Part shown: piece after piece, positions 34,499 through 43,603 of the stretch | How positions within the stretch are numbered: the first letter of the stretch is position 1 | Layout of the letters: every line of letters begins with the position of its first letter | Assembly: GCF_020073745.1 (NCBI RefSeq) | Contig: NZ_JAIRAU010000056.1 | Location: 62,001-126,000 of the forward strand | From: Nannocystis pusilla | Lineage (GTDB): Bacteria; Myxococcota_A; Polyangia; Nannocystales; Nannocystaceae | Reading direction: 5' to 3' | DNA: 64,000 nt | Made by a program: the position numbers and the translations under genes | The notes under the pieces: model-generated | The model's input: only the letters and a program-made list of their open reading frames with translations | The model's database searches: none | Told to the model about the DNA's origin: nothing

Positions 34499-35095
34499 GA
34501 GCTTGCAGCGGGCCCGCCGCCTGGGCGGGCTCAGGGGGGTGCGCTCGCCGGCGAACCAGGCGATGGCGTCGTGGCGCTCGGTGACGAGCTCGACGGCGAC
34601 GGCGGTCGCCAGGGCGGGGTCGCCGGCGACGCGGCGGGCGACGGCGCGGCACAGCCTGGCGCTGGCCTTCTTGCCGCCGCGGATGGCGTGGCGCAGGGTG
34701 GCGTCGGCCTGCAGCACCTCGTCGCTGCCGAGCGCGCGCGGCGGCAGGGCCACGGGCGTGCCGTCGGGGAGGACGGCGAGGGCGCGGTGGACGCTGGTGA
34801 CGGCGTCCTTGCGGCCGTGGGCGAACATCGGGAAGCTCGAGAACGGGAACGAGTCGTAGCCGAGCGGGCGCAGCATCGGCGACAGCGACAGGCCGAGCAG
34901 CACGAGCCCGACGAGCCACGGCCAGACGCTCGATTCGCGGCGGGCCGGCGGGGCGTCGGAGGGCGCGGCGTCGCGGGCGTCTGCCGGCGAGGCGTCGCGG
35001 TCGCGGTGCGAAGCGAGGTCGGCGTCGCGGTCGGGGCGCGCGGCGACCGGGTGCTCCGCGGGGGGCGGCGCCGCGCCGGCGTTCGTGTCAGTCAC
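34490..35095 (-). CDS. Small membrane partner of the HTTM protein
   Basis: A 201-aa protein: a charged disordered N-terminus of about 55 residues, one membrane helix (W-P-W-L-V-G-L-V-L-L-G-L-S), then D-S-F-P-F-S-S-F-P-M-F-A-H near residue 80-92, which matches the [YF]-P-F-S-x-[YF]-P-M-F motif of small proteins encoded beside HTTM genes, followed by a helical soluble domain. It starts 8 bp inside the end of the upstream gene and stops 5 bp before the HTTM start. Role unknown; probably a subunit of the same membrane complex. Confidence 0.65.
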   Translation of the reverse strand: MTDTNAGAAPPPAEHPVAARPDRDADLASHRDRDASPADARDAAPSDAPPARRESSVWPWLVGLVLLGLSLSPMLRPLGYDSFPFSSFPMFAHGRKDAVTSVHRALAVLPDGTPVALPPRALGSDEVLQADATLRHAIRGGKKASARLCRAVARRVAGDPALATAVAVELVTERHDAIAWFAGERTPLSPPRRRARCKLPK

Positions 35096-37433
35096 CGCCG
35101 CTCCCGGGCATCAGGCCCAGCTGGCGGCCGCCGTGGCCGAGGGCGGCCCAGGCGTGCTGGGTGTAGTCGATGCGGACGTCGAGCGAGCCGACCGACTCCG
35201 ACCAGCCGCCGACGACCCGCTGGTCGCGGGCGCAGGCGAAGCAATTGGCGTCGGACCACTGCTGCTCGATCAGGAACGTGAGGACATGTTCCATGAGACC
35301 GGTGTCCTCGGGGCGGCGCTCGCCGTCGGCGGCGCGCACGGCCATGGCCGCGGCGAGGGCCTCGCCGAAGCCGGCGCTGGGGGTGTTGTGGGGGACGAGG
35401 ACGTTGCCGAAGCCGTAGGAGCCGACCAGCTCGGGGGCGACGCCGCTCGACTCGTCCATGATCAGGCGCCGCTTGAAATCGACGTAGTCGAGGCAGAATT
35501 TCTCGTAGCCGCGGTGGCGGTGGACGCCGAGGGCGGCGCGGGCGGCCAGGCAGTGCCAGTTCTCCTCGAGGAAGAAGAAGCCGTACAGGCCGTGCGACCA
35601 GTAGTTTTCGGCGAAGTAGGTCATGGCCCGCTCGACGGCGGCGCGCACCTCGGCGTGCGGCGGCAGCAGGTCGCTCGGCTGGCGCGCGCTCAGCTGCTCG
35701 AGCAGGACGAGGGCGAACACGGCCTGGCCGGCGGCGTAGAGGAGGTCGGGGCCGAGGTGGGCCTCGCCGGTGGCGAGGGCGACGCGGGCATGGAAGCCGC
35801 CGTCGGGCCGCTGCATGGCCAGGAGGTAGCGGCCGAGCGCGCCGATCACCTCGTCGTGCTCGGGGCCGGTGCGATCGCGGCAGGACAGGAAGGCGATCAG
35901 CGGCAGGGCGGTGCTGCCGAGGTCGCCGAGCGGCGGCGGCCGACCTTCCTGATAGGACAGGACCGAATAGCCATGTTCGGGGAAGTCCTTGCGCAGGCCG
36001 GCGAGCATGGCGAGCGAGTTGCGCGCGGCGGGCACGGCGGCGTCGCTGCCGAGCTCGCACAGGGCGAGGGTGGTGCCGGCCTGGCGCGGGACGGCGAAGC
36101 CGCGCCAGGTGACCTTGCCGGTGAAGGGGTGAAGGAGGTAGCGGAAGCGGCCGTCCTCGGCCTGGGCGGCGAGGATGTGGGCCTCGGCGCCGGCGAGGGC
36201 GCCCGCGAGCAGGTCGGCGTCGAGGCGGTCGATCGCGTCGCGCAGGCGCGGCAGCGGGCGCACCCGGCCGTCGCGATCGACGAGCAGGCTGACGGTGTCG
36301 AGGCGCACGAGGCCGTCGACGCCGACGTCGGGCTCGGGCGCCGGGTCGCCCTTGCGCGCGAGCGCCTTGCGCAGGGCGGCCGGGGCGGCGCCGAACCGCA
36401 GGTCCTCGATGAAGGGCAGCGGGGTGTAGGTGAGGAACTGATTGAGGCCGAGCAGCTGCCACGGCAGCAGGCAGCGCGCGCCGAGGCAGGCGCCGTCGAG
36501 ACCTGGCCGAAAGAGCAGGGGCAACGGGCCGGGCAGCGAGTCGGCCAGCGGCTGGGCGCCGCGCACGACGTCGATCTTCATCGGCCCGGGCGCGCCGGCG
36601 TCGGCGACCACGGCCGCGAGCGCGGGCAGCAACGCCTCGGCGCTGTCGGCCTGGACGCAGCGCGCGGCCGGCCGCAGCTTCGCGGCCTGCTTGATCTTCT
36701 TCTTGTCCTTGTCGTCGGGGCGGTCGGCGACCGGGTAGACGACGAAGGCGGTCGGGCGATCGATCGGGTAGTCGCAGGTGATCGGCGCACGTGTCCACAA
36801 GGACAGGTCGGCGTCCTTTCGCGGGCGCACGCGCGGGAGGACGTCCTGGATCGCGGCGGCGAGCGCCGCGGGGTCGTCGGTCGGCGCGGCGATCGGCGTG
36901 GCGGCGGCGGCGGCGGCGGCTCGCCACAAGGAGAAGGTGACGAAGGCGAGCAGCACCGCGAGGCCGCCGGTGAGACGGCGCCGCAGGCCGGGGCCCTCGC
37001 CGAAGCCGCCGGTGGCGGCCAGACCCCAGGCAGCGAACGGGAGGGTGAGCAGGACGAGGACGGCCCACAACGCGGCCAGGGCCGCGAACACGCCCTTGCC
37101 GAGGCCTCCGTAGAGGGCGGCGACGTAGGTGCCGGCGCGCGCGGCGATCAGGGTCTGGACGGCGAGGTAGAGCAGCGACAGCGCGGCGCCGATCCGCCAG
37201 GCGAGCGCGCGCCGGCGGCTGCCGGCGAGCGCCAGCGCGGCGGTGACGGTGTGGGCGAGTGCGAGGGCGGCGGTCATCGCCGCGAAGGCGGTCCAGCGCT
37301 GCCACGGGAGCACGCTCGCGGCCCAGGCGAAGATGCACGCGTGAGCGAGCGAGAGCGCGGCGAGCGACCAGCGCGGGACAGGACGGGACGACGAGGACGG
37401 ACCCGACGCGGCCGGCTCCTGGGGCGAGACCAT
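35088..37433 (-). CDS. Membrane protein with alpha/alpha-toroid (terpenoid cyclase-like) domain
   Basis: A 781-aa protein. About five N-terminal membrane helices (residues 25-180) are followed by a large soluble region; from about 410 on, repeated helical segments with Q-A-E-D-G-R-F, Q-R-P-D-G-G-F-H and W-S-D-A-N-C-F-A-C resemble the alpha/alpha toroid of prenyltransferases and squalene cyclases. The D-x-D-D cyclase motif is not seen, so it may bind and not convert isoprenoids. ATG at 37433 chosen; ATG at 37451 is also in frame. First gene of the HTTM operon. Two single 14-bp units lie inside (36505-36518 and 36793-36806), and GAGGACATGT near 35280. Confidence 0.6.
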   Translation of the reverse strand: MVSPQEPAASGPSSSSRPVPRWSLAALSLAHACIFAWAASVLPWQRWTAFAAMTAALALAHTVTAALALAGSRRRALAWRIGAALSLLYLAVQTLIAARAGTYVAALYGGLGKGVFAALAALWAVLVLLTLPFAAWGLAATGGFGEGPGLRRRLTGGLAVLLAFVTFSLWRAAAAAAATPIAAPTDDPAALAAAIQDVLPRVRPRKDADLSLWTRAPITCDYPIDRPTAFVVYPVADRPDDKDKKKIKQAAKLRPAARCVQADSAEALLPALAAVVADAGAPGPMKIDVVRGAQPLADSLPGPLPLLFRPGLDGACLGARCLLPWQLLGLNQFLTYTPLPFIEDLRFGAAPAALRKALARKGDPAPEPDVGVDGLVRLDTVSLLVDRDGRVRPLPRLRDAIDRLDADLLAGALAGAEAHILAAQAEDGRFRYLLHPFTGKVTWRGFAVPRQAGTTLALCELGSDAAVPAARNSLAMLAGLRKDFPEHGYSVLSYQEGRPPPLGDLGSTALPLIAFLSCRDRTGPEHDEVIGALGRYLLAMQRPDGGFHARVALATGEAHLGPDLLYAAGQAVFALVLLEQLSARQPSDLLPPHAEVRAAVERAMTYFAENYWSHGLYGFFFLEENWHCLAARAALGVHRHRGYEKFCLDYVDFKRRLIMDESSGVAPELVGSYGFGNVLVPHNTPSAGFGEALAAAMAVRAADGERRPEDTGLMEHVLTFLIEQQWSDANCFACARDQRVVGGWSESVGSLDVRIDYTQHAWAALGHGGRQLGLMPGSGGD

Positions 37434-37540
37434 AGGAGGCGTGTACCACATGCAGGCGTCGTTCTGCGCCGGGCGCAGGCGCACCGGGGCACGACCCGGG
37501 GGGTGCAAGCCGCGAGGAAGGGTGCTATGGCCGATGGTGG

Positions 37541-38209
37541 ATGGTCGCCGGTTCGGTCGTCGCGTTGGCGCTGTCGCTCCTGGTCGCCGCGGGTCCGGAG
37601 GCGCCCGCGCACGCGGGCCGTCGCGCGTCGCGCCGCGGCGAGGACAGCAAGGAATTGCGGCTGTCGCCGGACGCGCGGCTGGGGCTGGGGCTGGGTCTGG
37701 GGCTCGCGGGCGGTCTGTCGTTCGGGACAGGGATCGGCCTCGCCTTGCGCCACCGTCACGTGTATCCGGTGTTCGTGCCGGCCCCGAACAACGCCGATTA
37801 CGTGGCCGCCGTGAGCGGGACGAACACGGGGGCGGCGATGATCGGCGCGGGCCTCGGGCTCGGGGCGGGTGCGCTCACCGCGGGCCTCGGAGCGCGCGAC
37901 CGGGCGCTGTGGGGCGAGTTCGCGGCCGGCGGACTGCTCGCCATCGCCGGAGTGGCGTGGTACGTCACGGAGTGGCAGCGCGTGCAGAAGATGCTCCACG
38001 ACGGCGGTAAACAAGGCGCGGTGATCGACCTGGCGCCGCTGCGGCGCGAGACCGCGGCCGCGTCGTTCATCGGCGCCGGAGTCGGCCTGGCTCTCGGGAC
38101 AGGTGTCGCGCTGCTGACCCGCTACCTGGTGGCGCGTCGGCTGGTCCGCCCGGGCCGCCTGACGCTCGCGGGCGGGCGCTCCGGCGCCGGCCTGGTGGCG
38201 CGCTTCTGA
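37541..38209 (+). CDS. Gly-rich membrane protein, hypothetical
   Basis: A 222-aa protein with a signal-like N-terminus and three further hydrophobic segments rich in Gly/Ala/Leu (L-G-L-G-L-G-L-A-G-G; A-G-L-G-L-G-A-G-A-L; G-A-G-V-G-L-A-L). I recognise no family; similar small membrane proteins with such helices are common in myxobacteria. Two 14-bp units in its coding sequence (37717-37730 and 38089-38102) each encode a F/L-G-T-G stretch inside a hydrophobic segment. Confidence 0.6.
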   Translation: MVAGSVVALALSLLVAAGPEAPAHAGRRASRRGEDSKELRLSPDARLGLGLGLGLAGGLSFGTGIGLALRHRHVYPVFVPAPNNADYVAAVSGTNTGAAMIGAGLGLGAGALTAGLGARDRALWGEFAAGGLLAIAGVAWYVTEWQRVQKMLHDGGKQGAVIDLAPLRRETAAASFIGAGVGLALGTGVALLTRYLVARRLVRPGRLTLAGGRSGAGLVARF

Positions 38210-38230
38210 CGTGTTGACGGATCGATCGCC

Positions 38231-39463
38231 ATGGCCGCTGTCCTCCGCGAATTCATCCCCGCGCTCGCCGTCGCCGCGCTGACGGCCGGGCTGGCCGCGT
38301 GTCACTCGTCCGGTTGCCGTGAGGGCGACTACGCCTGCAACGCGCTGGCCGACGCCATCACCACCGGCGATCAGGAGGCGACGACGACGACGACGACGAC
38401 GCCGCCGCCGACCGAGGGGACGGCGACCGAGGTCACGCCGACGAGCACCACCGAGGTCGCGCCGGCGGTGTGCGGCGATGGGGTGGTCGCCGGCGACGAG
38501 GCCTGCGACGACGGCAACGACGACGAACTCGACGGGTGCAAGTCCGACTGCACGGCCACGTTCTGCGGCGACGGGGTGGTCCAGGCCGGCGAGTCGTGCG
38601 ACGACGGCAACGACGACGACTCCGACGACTGCGCGCGCTGCAAGCCGGCGAAGTGCGGCGACGGGTTCGTGCAGGCCGGGGTCGAGGCCTGCGACGACGG
38701 GCCGGCCAACGACGACGGGGCCTACGAGGGCTGCACGAAGACGTGCACGCCCGGCCCGCGCTGCGGCGACGGGCTCGTCAACGGCGGCGAGGACTGCGAC
38801 GACAACAACACCGACGAGACCGACGGCTGCATGTCGGGCTGCGTCGAGGCCCGCAGCTGCCTGCAGGTCAAGCGGGCGGTGCCCGACGCGGTCAGCGGCG
38901 AGTACCGGCTGTGGCCGGAGGCGCTCGGCGGCGAGGCCAGCCTCGACGTGTGGTGCGACATGGACAGCGACGGCGGCGGCTACACGTTCCTCAAGGTCGA
39001 CACCGAGTTCGGGGCCGAGAGCGACAAGGGCGCCAAGAAGGCCGAGGAGGTCTGTCAGAAGTTCGGCATGCACCTGCTGGTCACCCGCTCGCCGGACCAC
39101 GTGAAGTCGGCCTACCAGGTGGCGACGACCAACAACGTGGACCCGGTCGGCGGCGGGATCGTCGGCGCCGGGGTCGACTACCTGGCGATCCTCGCCATCT
39201 ACCCGGCGACGCCGATGGCGACCTGCGACGGCGGGGCGCTCAACTCGGCCGAATGCCCGGGCTGGCGGGCGGGCGACGACCAGGTGTTCTGGGTCAGCGA
39301 CATGGCCTACGGCGATCAGCCCGACAGCGATCACTGCGCCGGCTGCTCGATGATCTACAAGTGGAACCCGGACGGCACCGCCAAGAGCTACATGACCGTG
39401 AGCTTCGGCGAGGGCGCGAGCAGTTACCGCTTCCTGTGCGACCTCGGCGACAAGCTGCCGTGA
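38231..39463 (+). CDS. Lipoprotein with DUF4215-type Cys repeats and fibrinogen-like C-terminus
   Basis: A 410-aa lipoprotein (lipobox L-A-A-C near residue 24). After a T/P-rich linker come four Myxococcus-type cysteine repeats, C-G-D-G-x-x-x-x-G-E-x-C-D-D-G-N (about 80-205). The last 200 residues start S-C-L-Q-V-K-R and contain Y-R-L-W-P and V-W-C-D-M-D-S-D-G-G-G-Y-T-F, the hallmark of fibrinogen C-terminal-like domains, with paired Cys near the end (H-C-A-G-C-S). It should be a surface-exposed binding protein. Followed at once by a hairpin. Confidence 0.82.
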   Translation: MAAVLREFIPALAVAALTAGLAACHSSGCREGDYACNALADAITTGDQEATTTTTTTPPPTEGTATEVTPTSTTEVAPAVCGDGVVAGDEACDDGNDDELDGCKSDCTATFCGDGVVQAGESCDDGNDDDSDDCARCKPAKCGDGFVQAGVEACDDGPANDDGAYEGCTKTCTPGPRCGDGLVNGGEDCDDNNTDETDGCMSGCVEARSCLQVKRAVPDAVSGEYRLWPEALGGEASLDVWCDMDSDGGGYTFLKVDTEFGAESDKGAKKAEEVCQKFGMHLLVTRSPDHVKSAYQVATTNNVDPVGGGIVGAGVDYLAILAIYPATPMATCDGGALNSAECPGWRAGDDQVFWVSDMAYGDQPDSDHCAGCSMIYKWNPDGTAKSYMTVSFGEGASSYRFLCDLGDKLP

Positions 39464-39485
39464 TCGGCCGGCGGGGAGCGGCCGA
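39464..39485 (+). terminator. Hairpin directly after the fibrinogen-like lipoprotein gene
   Basis: TCGGCCG (39464-39470) and CGGCCGA (39479-39485) form a 7-bp stem with an 8-nt loop, beginning at the base after the stop codon. Confidence 0.5.
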
Positions 39486-39547
39486 GCGTCGTGAGTCGGC
39501 GCGCACATGGGGGCCCGCGAGGGCTACAGCGCGCGCGCGAGCCGTGC

Positions 39548-39553
39548 GATAAC
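39548..39553 (+). promoter_or_regulatory. Candidate -10 of a leaderless promoter
   Basis: GATAAC followed by 7 nt and the ATG at 39561. Confidence 0.45.
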
Positions 39554-39560
39554 CGGGCCC

Positions 39561-40209
<649 letters not shown>

Positions 40210-40217
<8 letters not shown>

Positions 40218-40251
40218 GGACATGTCGGAAGGTCCATGTCGTGACGGTCAG
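40210..40251. repeat. 14-bp periodic repeat, 3 units, containing both convergent stop codons
   Basis: Units 40210-40223, 40224-40237 and 40238-40251. The plus-strand TGA (40215-40217) is in the first unit and the minus-strand stop (40248-40250) is in the third, so this array is the entire 3' junction of the two genes. Confidence 0.88.
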
Positions 40252-41084
40252 GTGTCGGCCTGCGTCGGCGCGGCGGTGTAGGCCGCCTCGGCCAGGTGCA
40301 GCGGGAACTCGCGGACCGACAGCAGGTGGCGGGCCGCCCCGAGCGGGCTGGTGGGCAGCTTGCTGAAGTAGCGCATGGCCCGGGGCAGCTCGCCGAAGGT
40401 GCGCTCGAGGATGCGGAAGCGGTCGTCGCTGAGGATGTTCTCGCGCAGCAGCGAGGCGGTCCTCGGCTGGCGGCGCCGGAACTCGCGCACGTAGTCGAGC
40501 AGGCGGGCGTGGTACTCGGGGTCCTCGACGGTGGCGAGGATCGACGCGGCGCGCGGGTGGGTGCCGCCGAGGAGCGCCACGATCTGCTCCTCCATCGCGT
40601 GCAGGCCGTCGGGGAAGGAGTCGAGCAGCTGCAGGTCGTAGTCGGGGTTGGCGTGCACGACCTGGAGGACGTGGCCGATGATGGTGTCGCGCGCGCTGTT
40701 GAAGCCGGTCGGGTCGATGAGCGAGGCCGGGTCGTCGAGGAAGCGCAGCAGCGTGTGAAAATAGAAGTTGATGCCCTTCGAGCGGTAATAGTCGGCCGCG
40801 CACGGGATGATGAAGAAGCGCAGCATGTCGATCGCGCCGACCATTCGCTGGATCCGCGTCGGGATCTGGTCGAGCCATCCGAGCTCCTTCAGGCGCTGCA
40901 GCCGCGGCAGGACCTGGCGCTCGTCGCCATAACTGCGGAGCGCGAGGGCCAGGTTGAGCAGCTTGCGGCGCCGGGTCGGTCCGTCGCCCATCGCCTTGCG
41001 GATGAGACGGATCGGTGGCTCTCGAAGACGTGAAGTTGTCGTCGGTGGTTGCGAAGGAATCTCGGCGGTGTCACGCATGGGCAT
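40248..41084 (-). CDS. Conserved-looking hypothetical protein
   Basis: A 278-aa soluble, mostly helical protein. Readable landmarks are R-R-R-K-L-L-N near residue 40, a central I-D-M-L-R-F-F-I-I-P-C-A-A-D-Y-Y-R-S and F-N-S-A-R-D-T-I-I-G-H-V-L, with many His/Asp/Glu that could bind metal. I do not recognise the family. ATG at 41084 follows GGGAGG with good spacing, unlike most starts in this window. It converges on the GDPD gene. Confidence 0.6.
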   Translation of the reverse strand: MPMRDTAEIPSQPPTTTSRLREPPIRLIRKAMGDGPTRRRKLLNLALALRSYGDERQVLPRLQRLKELGWLDQIPTRIQRMVGAIDMLRFFIIPCAADYYRSKGINFYFHTLLRFLDDPASLIDPTGFNSARDTIIGHVLQVVHANPDYDLQLLDSFPDGLHAMEEQIVALLGGTHPRAASILATVEDPEYHARLLDYVREFRRRQPRTASLLRENILSDDRFRILERTFGELPRAMRYFSKLPTSPLGAARHLLSVREFPLHLAEAAYTAAPTQADT

Positions 41085-41197
41085 GGCCTCCCTGGAACGT
41101 GAGGGCGAGAGGCCTGGTGTGCAAGAACGTTCGCAGCGTCCGAGCCTCGACTTGGATCACAGCCTCGATCGGCCGCGGAGGCCGGCCGGGGACGTGC

Positions 41198-41203
41198 TAG
41201 CCT
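41198..41203 (+). promoter_or_regulatory. Candidate -10 of a leaderless promoter
   Basis: TAGCCT followed by 7 nt and the GTG at 41211. Confidence 0.4.
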
Positions 41204-41210
41204 GCCTTCG

Positions 41211-42539
41211 GTGAAGCTCCGTGAGGCGCGCCGGCGCTTGCCGGTGGTGGAGTCGCTGCCGCCGAGCCGCGGACGCCGCGTGTTGCCGCCGCCGCGGGGC
41301 GCGGTGCAGCGGCCGGCGCTGGCGGTGTGGGAGTTCACGCGCGCTTGCGACCAGCGCTGTCAGGCGTGCGGGCCTCGCGCGGGGATCGCGCGGCCGGACG
41401 AGCTGACGACCGACGAGGCGCTGCGGCTGGTCGACGAGCTGGCCGAGCTGGGCGTCGGCGAGGTGGTGCTGATCGGCGGCGAGGCGTATCTGCGCGCAGA
41501 TGTTCTTTGGGTCATCCGGCGGATCCGCGAGCGCGGCATGACCTGCTCGCTGACCACCGGCGGCCTCGGGCTGACGCGCACGCGCGCCGAGGCGCTGGTC
41601 GAGGCGGGCATCGAGCTGGTGTCGGTGTCGATCGACGGGCTCGAGGCCAGCCACGACGCGCTGCGCGGGACGCCGGGCGGCTGGCGGCGCTGCTTCGAGG
41701 CGCTGCAGCACTGCCGCGAGGCGGGGGCGCGGATCGCCGCGAACACGCAGATCAACCGCCTGACGTGGCGCGAGCTGCTGCCGCTGTGCGACCGGCTCGG
41801 CGAGGCCGGGATCGGGGCATGGCAGATGTTCTTGACGATGCCGCACGGCAACGCGGCCGACCGCCCCGAGCTGCTGCTGCAGCCATTCGAGCTGCTCGAG
41901 CTGTTCCCCGAGATCGACCGCGTCATCGCCCGCTGCGCGGGCCACAAGATCCACTTCTGGCCCGGCAACAACCTCGGCTACTTCGGGCCGCTGGAGCGCA
42001 AGATCCGGCGCCTGCAGCAGGACGACGGCCACTACAAGGGCTGCTCGGCCGGGCGCACCGGGCTCGGGATCGAGGCCGACGGGACGATCAAGTCGTGCCC
42101 GAGCGTCGGCGGGGCCGTCAACGCCGGCGGCAATTGGCGCGACCACGGGCTGCGCGCGTTGTGGGAGCGGGCGCCGGAGCTCCGCTACGTCGAGCAGCGC
42201 GGGGTCGATTCGCTGTGGGGTTATTGCCGCGAGTGCTACTACGCCGACACGTGCATGGGCGGGTGCACGGCGATGAGCGAGCCGCTGCTCGGGCGGCCGG
42301 GCAACAACCCCTACTGTCATCACCGCGCGCTCGAGATGGACCGCATGGGCCTGCGCGAGCGCGTCGAGCAGGTCGCGGGCGCGAGCGACGAGGCGTTCGC
42401 GCACGGGCTGTTCCAGGTCGTGCGCGAGCCGAAGGTCGCGGGCGCGGTGCCGGTGGTGATCGAGGGGCCGCGCACGGGCCGGGAGGTGGCGTTCTTCGGG
42501 CCGGGGACGCCGCGCGAGGTGGAAGAGCGCGGGGAGTGA
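41211..42539 (+). CDS. Radical SAM protein with SPASM domain
   Basis: A 442-aa enzyme. The 4Fe-4S/SAM motif C-x-x-x-C-x-x-C is at Cys 46, 50 and 53 (C-D-Q-R-C-Q-A-C), followed by L-I-G-G-E-A-Y (the GGE motif), S-V-S-I-D-G-L and a C-terminal SPASM-type cysteine set (G-C-S-A-G-R-T-G-L-G-I-E-A-D-G-T-I-K-S-C-P-S, then C-R-E-C-Y-Y-A-D-T-C-M-G-G-C). SPASM enzymes bind extra clusters and often modify peptides. A 60-residue extension follows the SPASM region. GTG start chosen from the -10 element at 41198. No precursor peptide is evident nearby, but a second radical SAM gene lies 1 kb downstream in the other orientation. Confidence 0.88.
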   Translation: MKLREARRRLPVVESLPPSRGRRVLPPPRGAVQRPALAVWEFTRACDQRCQACGPRAGIARPDELTTDEALRLVDELAELGVGEVVLIGGEAYLRADVLWVIRRIRERGMTCSLTTGGLGLTRTRAEALVEAGIELVSVSIDGLEASHDALRGTPGGWRRCFEALQHCREAGARIAANTQINRLTWRELLPLCDRLGEAGIGAWQMFLTMPHGNAADRPELLLQPFELLELFPEIDRVIARCAGHKIHFWPGNNLGYFGPLERKIRRLQQDDGHYKGCSAGRTGLGIEADGTIKSCPSVGGAVNAGGNWRDHGLRALWERAPELRYVEQRGVDSLWGYCRECYYADTCMGGCTAMSEPLLGRPGNNPYCHHRALEMDRMGLRERVEQVAGASDEAFAHGLFQVVREPKVAGAVPVVIEGPRTGREVAFFGPGTPREVEERGE

Positions 42540-42571
42540 CAGCGACGAATGACGGCGGGCGATTAGGATGT

Positions 42572-42599
42572 GTCCCTGAGGACATGTCCTTCGGGGGGG
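42572..42599. repeat. 14-bp periodic repeat, 2 units, in a convergent gap
   Basis: Units 42572-42585 and 42586-42599 with an exact GGACATGTCC at the junction, between the convergent stop codons of the SPASM radical SAM gene (42539) and the PLP enzyme (42614). Confidence 0.85.
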
Positions 42600-42613
42600 G
42601 CGCGCGGAGAGCG

Positions 42614-43603
42614 TCACACGGCCGGCGGCAAGGCGCTGGCGATGGCGACCTGGCGCTGCGGCTCGCCGAACACGCTGCCGGGGAGCAGGAGGACGCGGTG
42701 CGTGTGCAGCAGCTCGCGGGCGTCGCCGGCGACGCCGACGAGGTAGCCGCGGTCGACCGGGACCGGCGCGAGGCCGCGGGCGCGCAGGCGGTCGATGCAT
42801 TCGCTGCGGCGGACGTCGATCGCGGCGACGAGCGCGGCGGGGAGCCCGGCGTGGTCGGTCATGAGGCGCGCGGCGAGGTGCAGCTGGGCCTGGCCCGGCG
42901 CGGCGGCGCGGAACAGCGGGCCGAGGTGGTCGAAGTCGCGGGCGGGCAGGTGGGCGACGCCGAACACGCCGGCGTGCAGCCAGCCCTTCGACAGTGAATC
43001 GAGGTAGAGCACCTGGCCGGTGTCGAGCAGCTCGAGGGTGGCGCGATCGAGGCGAGCACCGAACGCGTAGACGCCGTCGACGACGAGCCGGCGGTGCGAA
43101 TCGCGGCCCAGCCAGGCGACGAGCGCGGCCCGCTCGGCGGCGTCGAGGCGGCGGCCGTGGAGCTTGAGCGGGTCGGGGAGGACGAGGGCGGCGACCTCGG
43201 CCCTGGTGGCGTGATCGAGGACGGCGTCGATCGCCAGCTCGGGGAATGTGGGCACCCCGATGGTGGTCACGCCGGCGGCGCGGGCGAGCTCCCAGTAGAC
43301 GGGATAGACGTCGGTGGGCAGCGCGAGGCGGCGGCCGGCGGCGGCCATGTGGGCGAACAGCAGCGAGAGGGCGTGGCGGACGCCGCTGCAGATCATGGCC
43401 GTGCGCGCGGCGGTAGCCGGGAGGCCGCGGAGCTCGCACCAGGCGCGCGCGAGGTCGCAGCGGTGGAGCTTGCGCGGCGGCTCGACGAGGTCGAGCTGCG
43501 GGCGCAGGTCGCCGAAGGCGCGGGAGATCCGCGTCTCGCACAGGCGCTCCACGTCGGGCTCGCGGACGGCGGCGCTCCAGGCGATGAACTCGGGAAAATT
43601 CAC
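42614..43603 (-). CDS. PLP-dependent aminotransferase-like protein (fold type I)
   Basis: A 329-aa protein reading like a shortened class I/II aminotransferase: V-V-D-G-V-Y (Asp176, pairs with the cofactor ring), L-D-S-L-S-K-G-W with the Schiff-base Lys near 206, and C-S-G-V-R-H-A-L for the phosphate-binding turn. The N-terminal arm is short compared with the usual 370-400 aa. Its GTG start overlaps the stop of the radical SAM gene (GTGA, 43600-43603), so both act together. Substrate unknown; an amino-acid or peptide-derived aldehyde/ketone is possible. Confidence 0.7.
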   Translation of the reverse strand: MNFPEFIAWSAAVREPDVERLCETRISRAFGDLRPQLDLVEPPRKLHRCDLARAWCELRGLPATAARTAMICSGVRHALSLLFAHMAAAGRRLALPTDVYPVYWELARAAGVTTIGVPTFPELAIDAVLDHATRAEVAALVLPDPLKLHGRRLDAAERAALVAWLGRDSHRRLVVDGVYAFGARLDRATLELLDTGQVLYLDSLSKGWLHAGVFGVAHLPARDFDHLGPLFRAAAPGQAQLHLAARLMTDHAGLPAALVAAIDVRRSECIDRLRARGLAPVPVDRGYLVGVAGDARELLHTHRVLLLPGSVFGEPQRQVAIASALPPAV

